Source of the DNA: an uncultured Latescibacterota bacterium
GTDB lineage: Bacteria > Latescibacterota > UBA2968 > UBA8231
DNA: 64,000 nucleotides
Direction: 5' to 3'
Assembly: GCA_951813615.1 (NCBI GenBank)
Contig: OX638377.1
Span: 3,622,599-3,686,598 of the forward strand
Shown here: positions 52,077 through 61,228 of the stretch, one piece after another
How the letters are laid out: each line of letters starts with the position of its first letter
Position numbering within the stretch: position 1 is the first letter of the stretch
Position numbers and translations under genes: made by a program
Notes under the pieces: generated by a model
Seen by the model: only the letters and a program-made list of their open reading frames with translations
Databases searched by the model: none
What the model was told of the DNA's origin: nothing

Positions 52077-52946
52077 CTAGGCCAATTTGTCCTCGAGATA
52101 CGCGCGAAATGCCGTGCCGAACTCCCGGTCGGCCAAGGCAAAATCCGCAAAGGCCCGATAGTATGTGAGCGGCGTTCCTATGTCGTAGCGCGCCTCGTCG
52201 CTCGCAAGACGCATGCAGCGGACCTCGGCTCCGCGCTGGATCAGGACGCGGATGGCATCGGTCAACCACAGCTCGCCGCCAAGCCCAGGCTCAATCTCGT
52301 CAATGGCGGCGAAAATCTCCGGTGAAAAAATATAGCGGGCCGCAACCGCAAGACAACTCGGCGCAGCTTCCACCGACGGCTTTTCAACGATGTCGGCGAT
52401 GGCAAAGTCATCGGCGGCTGCGCCTTGCGGTGTGACGACTCCGTACTTGTAGGTTTCTTCGCGCGGCACTTCCCATACGGCAATGGTAGCGGCCGCACCC
52501 CGTTGAACATGCGACTGCATCATCCGGCCAACCACGCCTGGTACGCGCGGCGAGGCGATGATCGTGTCGCCGAATCCCACTACAAACGACTCGTCGCCGA
52601 CAAATTCCCGCGCTTGGCGCACAGCATCGGCATTGCCGGTCGGCCGCCGCTGCCGCACATAGTAGAATTCAACGCCCTCGGCCGCGTAGTCAACCTCGCC
52701 GATCGCGCTATCTCCCAAACGCGCCGCGAGCTCGGGATCGTCGTCGAAGTGATCCTCAATCGAGCGCTTCTTGCGGCCCGTTACAAAGAGAAACTTGTCT
52801 AATCCTTGCTCGATCATCTCCTCGACCACGTACTGCACGACGGGCTTGCAACCAACGGGCAGCATCTCCTTGGGTTGGGACTTAGTCGCCGGCAGCAAGC
52901 GAGTGCCCAAACCTGCTACGGGGAATACGGCTTTGCGAATCGGCAC
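52077..52946 (-). CDS. galU: UTP-glucose-1-phosphate uridylyltransferase, GTG start
   Basis: GalU makes UDP-glucose for glycans and lipopolysaccharide. The 289-residue protein has the nucleotide-binding opening FPVAGLGTRLLPATKSQPKEM (split by the usual G-x-G-T-R and P-K-E-M elements), then GDTIIAS, IVEKP and GGELWLTDAI. Length is normal. The start is GTG at 52946 and has only an A-rich leader (AAAAGAAAAC) before it. It begins the minus-strand cluster that continues with larA-like, CsgG/FlgT-like and plsC genes, and is divergent from the PfkB kinase gene. Confidence 0.95.
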   Translation of the reverse strand: MPIRKAVFPVAGLGTRLLPATKSQPKEMLPVGCKPVVQYVVEEMIEQGLDKFLFVTGRKKRSIEDHFDDDPELAARLGDSAIGEVDYAAEGVEFYYVRQRRPTGNADAVRQAREFVGDESFVVGFGDTIIASPRVPGVVGRMMQSHVQRGAAATIAVWEVPREETYKYGVVTPQGAAADDFAIADIVEKPSVEAAPSCLAVAARYIFSPEIFAAIDEIEPGLGGELWLTDAIRVLIQRGAEVRCMRLASDEARYDIGTPLTYYRAFADFALADREFGTAFRAYLEDKLA

Positions 52947-52994
52947 GTTTTCTTTTTATTTTAAGTTTAAGAGAATCAAGGACATAACTAAAAA

Positions 52995-53030
52995 TAGCAC
53001 CTTAGTGAAAATAGGAAGCTATAGGTGCTA
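52995..53030. promoter_or_regulatory. inverted repeat between galU and the sugar kinase gene
   Basis: TAGCACCT (52995-53002) and AGGTGCTA (53023-53030) form an 8-bp inverted repeat with a 20-base spacer, about two DNA turns centre to centre, in the divergent 123-bp gap. It could be an operator shared by both genes. Confidence 0.4.
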
Positions 53031-53069
53031 AATCAAGACCGACCTGTCCACTCTTGCGCCGCTAACCCC

Positions 53070-54125
53070 ATGTTCGACTTGGCCCCAACTCGCCTGCGCG
53101 CCCTCTTGCAAGCGTTTCCCGCGCTCCGCATCGGCGTAGTAGGCGATTTTTTCCTCGACTCCTACCTCGAATGCGACCCGGCCCTCGACGAAAAGTCGCT
53201 GGAGACCGGCAAGACCTGTTATCAGGTGATCGGCTATCGCCGCCAACCCGGGGCCGCCGGCAATGTCGCCGCCAACTTGCGCGCTCTCGGCGTAGGAGTG
53301 GTCGAGGCCGTGGGCTATTGCGGCGACGACGGCGAAGGCTACGAACTGCGGCGGGCCATGCGCCGGCTGGGCCTAGATTTGACGGGCTTTTTCACGGCTC
53401 CAAGTCGCTTGACTCCGACTTATCACAAGCCCTGCTACGTCGCTAGCAGCCAGCGCAGCCGACCAGTACTCGAGGAACTAGAGCGGCTCGATGCCAAAAA
53501 CCGTCGCCCAACCCCCATAGACCTCCAGCGCACACTCATCGACCATGTCCGCCAGCGCCTGAGCCATTGGGACGGGCTCGTGCTCATCGATCAAGTCGCC
53601 GAAGCCAATTGCGGCGTCCTCACCACGCGCGTGCGCCGTGCCATCGCCGCTGCGCTCGGTCCTCAGCCCAAGCTCGTGGTGCTCGCCGACTCGCGCACGC
53701 GCATCGGACTCTTCAAACGCGCCATCCTCAAACCCAACCAGCGCGAAGCTTGGGCCGCGCTCGGCGGCCAAGGTAACCTGTCGCTCAAGGCAGCGCACCA
53801 CCACGCCCGCGTACTCAGCAACCAGACTGGTCGCCCAGTATTTCTAACGCTTGGCAATAAGGGGATACTCGTAGCCGACGGCAGCGCGGTCGAGCACGTA
53901 CCAGCCGTGGGCCTCACCGCACCCGTTGACCCGGTCGGCACCGGAGATACTTGTGCGGCTGCCCTCAGCGCGGCCTTGGCGGCAGGTGCCGAACTGACGG
54001 AAGCGGCCGCGGTAGCCTGCTTGGCCGCTTCAATTACCGCTCAGCAGGTTGGCACGACTGGCACGGCCTCGCCAATCGAGTTAAGCCGCCGCTTGCACCA
54101 GTTGCGGCTCAGCTACGATGCGTAG
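53070..54125 (+). CDS. PfkB-family kinase, heptose-phosphate-kinase-like
   Basis: The start at 53070 (MFDLAPTRLRALL) gives 351 residues. It has the PfkB fold: RIGVVGDFFLDSYLE near residue 20, QPGAAGNVAANLRALG near 70, and the ATP/anion-hole motif DPVGTGDTCAAAL near 290 with the catalytic Asp. These are closest to the RfaE/HldE kinase domain, which phosphorylates D-glycero-manno-heptose-7-phosphate for lipopolysaccharide core, but no adenylyltransferase domain is attached. Its end overlaps the convergent acyl-CoA synthetase by 13 bases. Substrate is inferred from similarity only. Confidence 0.8.
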   Translation: MFDLAPTRLRALLQAFPALRIGVVGDFFLDSYLECDPALDEKSLETGKTCYQVIGYRRQPGAAGNVAANLRALGVGVVEAVGYCGDDGEGYELRRAMRRLGLDLTGFFTAPSRLTPTYHKPCYVASSQRSRPVLEELERLDAKNRRPTPIDLQRTLIDHVRQRLSHWDGLVLIDQVAEANCGVLTTRVRRAIAAALGPQPKLVVLADSRTRIGLFKRAILKPNQREAWAALGGQGNLSLKAAHHHARVLSNQTGRPVFLTLGNKGILVADGSAVEHVPAVGLTAPVDPVGTGDTCAAALSAALAAGAELTEAAAVACLAASITAQQVGTTGTASPIELSRRLHQLRLSYDA

Positions 54126-55951
54126 GTCTCTTCGACGACCGTGTGATACCGCTCGACTATCGCCTTGGGCACGATCTTCTTTAGGCCCTTGGTCAACGTC
54201 CCAGCGTCCTCGCTCAGCGGCTCGGGCAAGAGCGCGACGCGCTGCGGCCGCTGATAGCTCGGCAGACCAGCGGCCGTGGCCTCGGCGAGGAACCCTTCGC
54301 GGATCCGCTCGCCCAAGCTCGAATGCGTGCGCAGGGCGTCCTCGTCCTCTAGCGGCAACCCGTCGATGCCGCTGTTTTTTGCCTCCTCTACATCCACCGT
54401 CACCAACGGCAGCGGGTAGTCGCGCTGCTGGTCGCCATACACGATCACGTGCTCAACTAGAGACACCCGGGCAAAAATCCGCTCTAGGGCTTCGGGATTG
54501 ACAAACTCGCCGTTGCGCAGCTTGAACTGTCGGCCAACTCGCCCCTGGAACGAGAGAAAGCCCTCGTCATCCATGCTGAACAAGTCGCCGGTCCGATACC
54601 AGATCTGGCCGTCTTCCTCCACTAGCACTTGCTCGGTCTGCTCGGGGTCGTGCAAATACCCACGCATGACGTTGGGGCCGCTAGTCCACAGCTCTCCGAC
54701 TTGGTCGCCACTGGGTCGGCACTCGTCCTGTGCCGGATCGTTGTAGCCAATTTCCGATCCGTCTTCGGCCACGATTTTCACCGCCTGCAACGGCCTTCCC
54801 ACCGTGCCGCTTTTGCGCCCGCCGAGATGATTGGTGGCAATCAGCGGCGCACACTCGGTCGTGCCGTAGCCCTCGTACGTAGTGATGTCGAGCACGTGGT
54901 GAAAAAAATCCAACGCCTTGGGATCGGCCTTGGCCGAGCCGACGATCAAAAGCTCCAGATGAGGTCCGACTCGCGTGGCGAGCTGGGCGCGAATTTTGCC
55001 GATGATCGAACGGCCGATGGCCGCCAAAAAGAGCTTGTCGCCCAGCCCAGCCTCACCGCGCGCCAATCGCTCCTTGGCCGCAACCGAGCGCTGAATCAAG
55101 CTCCCCTTAAGGCCGCCGGCGTCGATTTCTTTGCGCACATTGCCGTACACTTTGTCGAGTATCAGCGGCACGGTGAGGAAGCCCTCCGGCTCTGAGAGAC
55201 GGATGTCGCTAAGGACGCGGTCGGGCGAGCGCGCCAAGTCCAAGATCCACCCCTTGGCCAAGGGATAATAGATATTGAGAATCCCCATGGAGTGGTAGTC
55301 GGGCGCAGACTTGAACATGCGCATAGGCTCGCGCTTGCTAACCACGTCCCAGACCTCTTCGACGTTGGCGACGATGTTGGCATGAGTTTGGATCACGCCT
55401 TTGGGCAGGCCGGTTGAACCCGAGGTATAGAGAATTTTCGATTCATCTTCCGGCAGCACCTCGACCTCGGGCACGGTCGTGCTGTTCTCCGCTAGCTCTT
55501 TCCAAGGGATCGCGTCTTCAGCCTCGCCCTCGGTCAACGCAATCTGCGGCGTCTTGTCCAACCGCTCCCGGACGGTACCAAACCGCTCATAGCCCTTGCG
55601 ATCTACGACCAGCAACTCAACCGCAGAGTGTGCGATGCTATGGGCGAGAGCCTCGTCAGGCGACTGGATGCACAGCGGCACCGCACTGACCCCAATGCAG
55701 TCGGTCGCGAGAAAGATCAAGAGCGGCTCGCTGCCGCCATCGGTGAGAATGCCCACGCGCTGGCCCTTGGTCAAACCCTGCGCTGCAAGGCCCGCCGCTA
55801 GCCGATCGCGGCGACTTTTGAGCTCGGCGTAGGTTACGGGCTGATAGCTCAATGTGCGGCTACCCTCTACGGGTTTGAGCTCTCGAATGGCCGTCTGTTC
55901 GGCACAGGTTGCGAAGCTATGGTCGAGCAGATCTCTCAGTGTTTGTCCCAT
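54113..55951 (-). CDS. long-chain acyl-CoA synthetase (AMP-forming)
   Basis: The 612-residue protein is an ANL-superfamily acyl-CoA ligase: P-loop YTSGSTGLPKG at residues 175-185, YGTTECAP, YRTGDLFSMDDEGFLSFQGR and a C-terminal Lys in LTKGLKKIV. It is of FadD/long-chain type in length and in the YEGYGTTE region. It activates a fatty acid to its CoA ester for lipid synthesis or breakdown. There are no fad genes next to it. The start has AGAGG upstream. It is divergent from the thrombospondin-repeat outer-membrane protein gene. Confidence 0.92.
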   Translation of the reverse strand: MGQTLRDLLDHSFATCAEQTAIRELKPVEGSRTLSYQPVTYAELKSRRDRLAAGLAAQGLTKGQRVGILTDGGSEPLLIFLATDCIGVSAVPLCIQSPDEALAHSIAHSAVELLVVDRKGYERFGTVRERLDKTPQIALTEGEAEDAIPWKELAENSTTVPEVEVLPEDESKILYTSGSTGLPKGVIQTHANIVANVEEVWDVVSKREPMRMFKSAPDYHSMGILNIYYPLAKGWILDLARSPDRVLSDIRLSEPEGFLTVPLILDKVYGNVRKEIDAGGLKGSLIQRSVAAKERLARGEAGLGDKLFLAAIGRSIIGKIRAQLATRVGPHLELLIVGSAKADPKALDFFHHVLDITTYEGYGTTECAPLIATNHLGGRKSGTVGRPLQAVKIVAEDGSEIGYNDPAQDECRPSGDQVGELWTSGPNVMRGYLHDPEQTEQVLVEEDGQIWYRTGDLFSMDDEGFLSFQGRVGRQFKLRNGEFVNPEALERIFARVSLVEHVIVYGDQQRDYPLPLVTVDVEEAKNSGIDGLPLEDEDALRTHSSLGERIREGFLAEATAAGLPSYQRPQRVALLPEPLSEDAGTLTKGLKKIVPKAIVERYHTVVEETYAS

Positions 55952-55966
55952 CGCAAACCTCTTTCT

Positions 55967-55988
55967 AGTGATTTATGGAGTGATTTAT
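55967..55988 (+). repeat. tandem 10-nt direct repeat in the divergent gap
   Basis: AGTGATTTAT is present twice with a 12-base period (55967-55976 and 55979-55988) between the acyl-CoA synthetase gene and the outer-membrane protein gene. It may be a regulator site. Confidence 0.45.
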
Positions 55989-56063
55989 ATCGTTGTCGTT
56001 TACGGCGCACAAAAGGACCGCCTTGCCATTGCACACGCGGCCCGGCGACCGCATCTTCCCTTT

Positions 56064-57692
56064 ATGAATTTTCGCTGCAATCGCGCCTTTATCTTGCTGC
56101 TCTTGGCCTGCCCGGTCGTCTCCTCAGCGCAGCCTTCGGTGGCCATGTTTGGCTACTCGCTCAGCATGGGCAGCGTCACTGTCGATCAAGAGCAGCTATA
56201 TCGCCTCAGCCTCCGGCCCGACTTTCCCCTAGGCCGCTTGGGCATTGGCCTCGACTTAGAGCTGTTTGTCGAGCGCAACGGCGACCTCGGTTCGCGCGGC
56301 TGGGAGGCCGGCTCGTCAACTCAAACCCTCGACTCAATCTTGCGCAAGATCTACTACGTGCGCTATGGGCGTCCCAATGACGCGGTGTACGTCAAAATTG
56401 GCGCGCTCGACAACGTGACGTTGGGGTACGGCCTCATCATGGACAACTACCGCAACACCCTGCACTATCCGGGCATCAAGAAAACCGGACTCCAGTTCCG
56501 CATCGCCAATTTCGCTGGCACTAATATCGGACTCGAAGGAGTGATCAACAACCTCCAAGACTTCCAAGAGGGCGGTGCCCTAATCGGGCTGCGGACTTTT
56601 GGCTATGCCGCCAACCTCGAGGTGGGCGTGACCTTTGTGGCCGATCTCGACCAGTACAGCGGCCTGCGCGACAGTGATTCCGACGGCGTGCCCGACCCCA
56701 TTGACGCCTTCCCAGAAGACGGCGATTTTGCCCTCGACAACGACGGCGACGGCGTACCCGACCATATCGACAGCGACGACGACAACGATGGCATCATCGA
56801 CGCCGATGCCGGCAGCGGCCTCTCCGCCGACATTGCCTCCGCCTTGTTGGGACTCAACGCCAATTACGGCAACGCCTTCCCAATAGACCAAGACGTGGAC
56901 CGTCACAAGCCCTTCAACAAAAACCGCGTTGGCCAAGACTTCTTTTCGATCTTGGGCGTGGACCTAGCTTACCCGCTCATCCGCAACCTAGGCTTAGAGC
57001 TCAAACTCTACGGCCAGTTTGCCCTCCTGATGGACGACGACGACGCCCTCTCCAGCTTTGAGGCGCAACAGCAAGGCGTCTCCCCCGGCAATCGCCAAGC
57101 GACCGGGTTCGGAGTCGCCGCCCCGGGCCTGTGGCTATCTTTAGGCCCGCTCAACGGCCAACTCGATTTCCGCCACTTCCGCCGCGATTTCGACTCGCGC
57201 TACTTCGACGAACTGTACGAACTCGACCGCGCTCATCTCGACCTCGCCACCGGACAGGCCCAGTCCAAGGACGCGCGGCTCGGCTACAGCAACGATCTCT
57301 CCGGCTTTTTCGGTCACTTGGGCACGGAACTCGGCTCGTACGCGTACGCCTCGGTTTCCTATCAGTACCTGACGGGCACTGGCGACCCCAAACAGCAGCT
57401 CATCGCCAGCGCATCCCTGTCGCGCAAACTGCTCAAATACTTCCCCCACCTCAAGCGCGCGTACGCTTATTTCCACAAGAACAACATCGGCCGCAGCCTC
57501 AACGAGGACGGCACCGACCGGGACGACTTCTTCGAGCCGACCAAAGACACTTTCTACGGCTTTGACGTTGGACTGAACATAAAAGAAGGCGCATCCGTGC
57601 GCTGGGATACTCGCTTCGTCTTCGAACGCTCCGCCAATCGGCGCTTGCAGCGCCACAAAATCATGACCCTCGAAACCGTATTCGACTTTTGA
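56064..57692 (+). CDS. outer-membrane protein with thrombospondin type 3 repeats
   Basis: The start at 56064 gives 542 residues with a signal peptide (cut near V-S-S-A); the frame upstream to 55854 runs antisense to another gene. After about 200 residues of beta-rich sequence comes a calcium-binding type 3 repeat (DSDSDGVPDPIDAFPEDGDF, then DNDGDGVPDHIDSDDDNDG, about residues 207-255). The rest is beta-barrel-like strands ending TLETVFDF, an aromatic C-terminus. It is probably an outer-membrane barrel with a surface or periplasmic calcium-binding loop. The function is unknown. One base separates its stop from the next gene. Confidence 0.8.
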   Translation: MNFRCNRAFILLLLACPVVSSAQPSVAMFGYSLSMGSVTVDQEQLYRLSLRPDFPLGRLGIGLDLELFVERNGDLGSRGWEAGSSTQTLDSILRKIYYVRYGRPNDAVYVKIGALDNVTLGYGLIMDNYRNTLHYPGIKKTGLQFRIANFAGTNIGLEGVINNLQDFQEGGALIGLRTFGYAANLEVGVTFVADLDQYSGLRDSDSDGVPDPIDAFPEDGDFALDNDGDGVPDHIDSDDDNDGIIDADAGSGLSADIASALLGLNANYGNAFPIDQDVDRHKPFNKNRVGQDFFSILGVDLAYPLIRNLGLELKLYGQFALLMDDDDALSSFEAQQQGVSPGNRQATGFGVAAPGLWLSLGPLNGQLDFRHFRRDFDSRYFDELYELDRAHLDLATGQAQSKDARLGYSNDLSGFFGHLGTELGSYAYASVSYQYLTGTGDPKQQLIASASLSRKLLKYFPHLKRAYAYFHKNNIGRSLNEDGTDRDDFFEPTKDTFYGFDVGLNIKEGASVRWDTRFVFERSANRRLQRHKIMTLETVFDF

Positions 57693-57693
57693 T

Positions 57694-58806
57694 ATGAAAA
57701 TCACTCGCGTATCAGCCCATTACCTGCGCCTGCCCGATGTCACTACCCGCTGCGACGGCACTCAGGACACCTGTCTGATCCAAATAGAAACCGACGCCGG
57801 CATCACCGGCTGGGGCGAAGTCGATTCGGCTCCCACCGTGGTCAAGGCCGTCGTCGAGGCCCCGCTCTCCCACCAGATTAGCAACGGTCTCGCCAACGCG
57901 CTAGAGGGCTTGGACCCGCTAGCCATCGACGTCTGCGGGGCCCGCATGCTCGACGCGGCCAACTACTACGGCCGCGTCGGCGTGGGCACGCACGCTATGG
58001 CTGGCGTCAACCTCGCGCTGTGGGACATTGCTGGTAAAGTGCGCAATTGCCCGGCCTACGAACTGTTCGGCGGTCCCTATCAAACCAAATTCCGCGCGTA
58101 TTGCTCCATCCTCTTCGGCGACACGCCGCAAGAGACCGGCGAATTGGCCCGCCGCTTTGCCGACGAGGGGTTCACGGCCATCAAGTTCGGCTGGGGGCCG
58201 ATGGGGCAGAACGAGGCAAACGACATCGCCTTGGTGCGCGAAGCGCGGAAGGGGGCCGGGCCGGACGTGGACATCTTGGTGGATGCTGGGCAGGTGTGGG
58301 ACTGGAAGACCGGCCTCAAGCGCGCCGAGCAGTTCGCCGAGTACGGCATATTCTGGCTCGAAGAACCTTTGCACCCCGAGGATGTCGCGGGCTATGCGCA
58401 CCTCTGCGAGCGCAGCCCGGTACCCATAGCCACGGGCGAGGCCGAATCGCGCTATCAGGACTTTGAGCAGCTACTCGTCAATGGTCTCATCGATTGGGTG
58501 CAGCCGGACCCGGGCCGCTGCGGGCTCTCGACCATGGTTGAGGTCGGCCGACTCGCCCACCGCCTACACCGCAAGGTAGTAAACCACTCGTTCAAAAGCG
58601 GCATCACCATCGCTGCTTCTCTGCACGGACTTGCGGCAGTTCCCCACGGCGAGGTCTTCGAATACTGCATGGCTGAGTCGCCTTTGCGCCACGACCTGAC
58701 ACACGAAAAATTCGCGGTCGTCGATGGCTATGTTCACGTACCGGAGGGACCGGGGTTGGGCGTGACCATCAATGAAGAGATAGTGGAACGATATCTAGTT
58801 TCGTGA
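57694..58806 (+). CDS. mandelate racemase/muconate lactonizing enzyme family (enolase superfamily)
   Basis: This 370-residue protein has all key residues of the family: K164 in TAIKFGWG (catalytic base), metal ligands D197 (ILVDAG), E223 (WLEE) and E249 (ATGEA), and H298 in VVNHSFKSG with D272 upstream. The layout is that of acid-sugar dehydratases, which remove water from aldonic or uronic acids, in line with a sugar-rich neighbourhood; exact substrate unassigned. It starts one base after the outer-membrane protein gene. Its tail LGVTINEEIVERYLVS is echoed by a remnant at 60022-60072. Confidence 0.88.
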   Translation: MKITRVSAHYLRLPDVTTRCDGTQDTCLIQIETDAGITGWGEVDSAPTVVKAVVEAPLSHQISNGLANALEGLDPLAIDVCGARMLDAANYYGRVGVGTHAMAGVNLALWDIAGKVRNCPAYELFGGPYQTKFRAYCSILFGDTPQETGELARRFADEGFTAIKFGWGPMGQNEANDIALVREARKGAGPDVDILVDAGQVWDWKTGLKRAEQFAEYGIFWLEEPLHPEDVAGYAHLCERSPVPIATGEAESRYQDFEQLLVNGLIDWVQPDPGRCGLSTMVEVGRLAHRLHRKVVNHSFKSGITIAASLHGLAAVPHGEVFEYCMAESPLRHDLTHEKFAVVDGYVHVPEGPGLGVTINEEIVERYLVS

Positions 58807-58817
58807 GGAGCCACTCC

Positions 58818-60041
58818 ATGAAAGATTCCCGTCGGTTTGCATCATTTTCGACCTCCTTCGACCTCGATGACTTGTTGCGTACCCAGCGTCGGAATTTGTG
58901 GTACAGTGGGGCTTTGGCGGTGATTTTGCTTGCGGCACTAGCGCTAATTGATCCGTTTGGACGCGTTGTGCCGAGCGCACCTCATCCGCCGACCGTCAAG
59001 TACATCAAGCGTCAGCCGCGCCCAACTAAGCCGTTATCTGTGCGTAAAATTCCACAGCCTAAGCAACAGCCAATGGTTCGCAAGAGGCAACCCGCACCGA
59101 TCCGCACAGACCCCGTCCATTTGACTACAAACGTCACTACAGAAGCTCCCATGAAGCAGGGATATATACCGGGTGCCCTGTCTCTTGTCAGCCCGTCCCA
59201 CAGCAGTACACCGCGTCCACTAGATGCCGAGCGGCAACTAGGAGCCGGTCACCTCCTCGGGGAACGCGCAATAGGAATCACCCGCCAATCCGAAAACAAA
59301 ATTGATCTCTCTTTGGAGATGCTAGACGTAAACAGTCTAGACACTGGGCAGCATCAGGCCGTCGTCATCCAAGACCCCGACGATCCGCAATCACTTAAGG
59401 GATTTATCAAGTTGCCCTTTGTGGTACCGAGAGATATGCTGGATATGCGAGGGACAGCTCTAGGTAGGCGTATTGATGCGTTGGCCGATGGGATCAATAA
59501 ATACACTAATTTGCGGGCAGAAGCCTTCGGACCGATCTCGTTTGATGACGATCGCATATTTAAATTTCCTCTGCTCATTGGTTCTATATACAGAGGCTTA
59601 GGCCTGAATGAGATTGAAGAAGCCAACCAGTTCCAGTACCTGATTCAGGGGGGATTCATTATGGGGGGCGTTGGTGATGCGGAAAAACATCTTTCCCAAG
59701 TATTAACGAACGGAGGCTTAGTAGAAAGGAAAGACTTCTGGTCGGATATATTGCCAGAGGATCATCCCATTTACAACGCTTTTTTTAATATCGGTCTCCA
59801 ATCATATCTTTTGGAACTTCATCCGGATCCGTCTATAGAATGTTACATTACTAAGGGCCTAAAAGGACATTTTATAAAGGATCGGCTCGTCTATGTAAAT
59901 CCCTTGGAATCTTCGCAGTGGGCTTATGATGAAGCCGAGTTGATGCTCGCCATCAATGTAATGGTCTATGCGTTGGCCCAAGAAGGTTCCCTGGCTCAGC
60001 GCCTGACCCAGGACTTGGTAGCTAAGCGCGACGATCAATGA
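58818..60041 (+). CDS. TonB-like/DUF4159 protein, probable insertion
   Basis: Starting at 58818 (MKDSRRFASFSTSF), seven bases after GAGGAGC, it has 407 residues. A short cytoplasmic part and one membrane helix (about residues 33-48) are followed by a Pro/Lys/Arg-rich linker (KYIKRQPRPTKPLSVRKIPQ), as in TonB. A DUF4159 domain then runs from about residue 175 (LDTGQHQAVVIQDPDD) to the end (FQYLIQGGFIMGG, DHPIYNAFFNIG, LAINVMVYALAQ). It is homologous to the product of 9489-10850 but has no ExbB/D next to it. Its base composition is visibly more AT-rich than its neighbours. Its last seven codons overlap, in another frame, the remnant of an enolase-family gene. Confidence 0.82.
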   Translation: MKDSRRFASFSTSFDLDDLLRTQRRNLWYSGALAVILLAALALIDPFGRVVPSAPHPPTVKYIKRQPRPTKPLSVRKIPQPKQQPMVRKRQPAPIRTDPVHLTTNVTTEAPMKQGYIPGALSLVSPSHSSTPRPLDAERQLGAGHLLGERAIGITRQSENKIDLSLEMLDVNSLDTGQHQAVVIQDPDDPQSLKGFIKLPFVVPRDMLDMRGTALGRRIDALADGINKYTNLRAEAFGPISFDDDRIFKFPLLIGSIYRGLGLNEIEEANQFQYLIQGGFIMGGVGDAEKHLSQVLTNGGLVERKDFWSDILPEDHPIYNAFFNIGLQSYLLELHPDPSIECYITKGLKGHFIKDRLVYVNPLESSQWAYDEAELMLAINVMVYALAQEGSLAQRLTQDLVAKRDDQ

Positions 60042-60072
60042 AGAGATAGTAGAAAAATACCTAGCGAATTAA
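60022..60072 (+). pseudogene. 3'-end remnant of an enolase-superfamily gene
   Basis: This frame reads LSATINEEIVEKYLAN then stop, 12 of 16 residues identical to the C-terminus LGVTINEEIVERYLVS of the gene at 57694-58806. The two copies share a 17-base exact run (ATCAATGAAGAGATAGT at 58768-58784 and 60034-60050). Only the tail of the gene is left; the frame has an in-frame stop just upstream. It indicates that a second, tandem copy once stood here and was replaced or interrupted by the DUF4159 gene. Confidence 0.75.
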
Positions 60073-60090
60073 CCCAAAAGGTTTCCCATC

Positions 60091-61224
60091 ATGCCCGATC
60101 ACCCCATGCTCATCATAGACGGCCACCTCGACTTGGCCTTCAACGCCCTGCACCACCGCCGCGACCTCACCCAAGACGTCTACATTCTGCGCGAGCGCGA
60201 AGACCCCAAACCTCCAGGCCCTTCGCATCCCGACTCGCTGCGCGACAGAAAGCGCCCCGAAAGCACCTCGCGCGGCACGGCCACCGTATCCCTGCCGCAG
60301 ATGCGCCAAGGCTGCGTCGGCATCGCGCTATCGACCATCATGTGCCGAGTGCAGATGCCCACCGGCCTTCTCGACGATGGCATGAGAACCCAAGAAGCGG
60401 CTCACTCCGTCGGCCAATCGCATCTTTACTATTACAAAGCACTAGAGCGCGAGGGCCAACTGCGCTTCATCCGCGACACAGACGATCTCGACGCGGCCAT
60501 TGCCGCTTGGCAAAATCCCGACTCAACGACTCCCATCGGCCTGATACTAAGCATGGAAAGCGCCGATCCCATCTTAGACCCGGAGCAAGTAAGCTGGTGG
60601 TGGGAGCAGGGCTTGCGCTCGGTGGGGCTGACGCATTTTGGGGCCAATACCTGGGGCCACGGCACCGGCACTCGCGGCGGGTTGTACGCCGACGCCTATC
60701 CCCTACTCGACGCGCTCGCCGCAACGAATATCGCCCTCGACCTGACCCACGCCTCGGACTTGGTCTTCTGGCAACTTTTGGACTACTGGCAAGGCCCGGT
60801 CCACGCCAGCCACTGCAATTGCCGCGCCCTCGTCCCCGGCCAGCGCCACCTCAGCGACGAGATGATCCAAGCCATTGCCGAGCGCGGCGGCGTCATCGGT
60901 GCGGTCTTCGCCGAATTCATGCTCAATCCCGAGATCAACTTCGACGACCCAGCGACTTATCCGCAAACCGCCCACCGCCCCATGTCGGCCGTAGTGGATC
61001 ACATCGACCACATCTGCCAGCTCGTCGGCAACTGCGATCACGTCGCTATAGGCTCCGACCTCGACGGCGGCTTCGGGCGTGAAATGGCACCCATCGACTA
61101 CGACACCATCGCCGACCTACAGCGTTTCCTCGACATCCTCGCGCGGCGGGGCTACTCAACCGACGACATTGCGGCCATCGCCCACGGCAACCTCTCGCGC
61201 TTTTTCCGCCAAGCCTGGAGTTAA
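60091..61224 (+). CDS. M19 membrane dipeptidase-family protein
   Basis: The 377-residue protein has the dinuclear-zinc ligands of the renal dipeptidase (M19) family: H-x-D in IIDGHLDLAF, E in LSMESADP, H in ALDLTHASD, H in HASHCNCR and D in GSDLDGGFG. It should hydrolyse dipeptides, including D-residue or unusual peptides. It has no signal peptide, so it is probably cytoplasmic. It is followed after four bases by a closely related copy. Family members also act on other small amides, so the true substrate is open. Confidence 0.9.
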   Translation: MPDHPMLIIDGHLDLAFNALHHRRDLTQDVYILREREDPKPPGPSHPDSLRDRKRPESTSRGTATVSLPQMRQGCVGIALSTIMCRVQMPTGLLDDGMRTQEAAHSVGQSHLYYYKALEREGQLRFIRDTDDLDAAIAAWQNPDSTTPIGLILSMESADPILDPEQVSWWWEQGLRSVGLTHFGANTWGHGTGTRGGLYADAYPLLDALAATNIALDLTHASDLVFWQLLDYWQGPVHASHCNCRALVPGQRHLSDEMIQAIAERGGVIGAVFAEFMLNPEINFDDPATYPQTAHRPMSAVVDHIDHICQLVGNCDHVAIGSDLDGGFGREMAPIDYDTIADLQRFLDILARRGYSTDDIAAIAHGNLSRFFRQAWS

Positions 61225-61228
61225 TACA

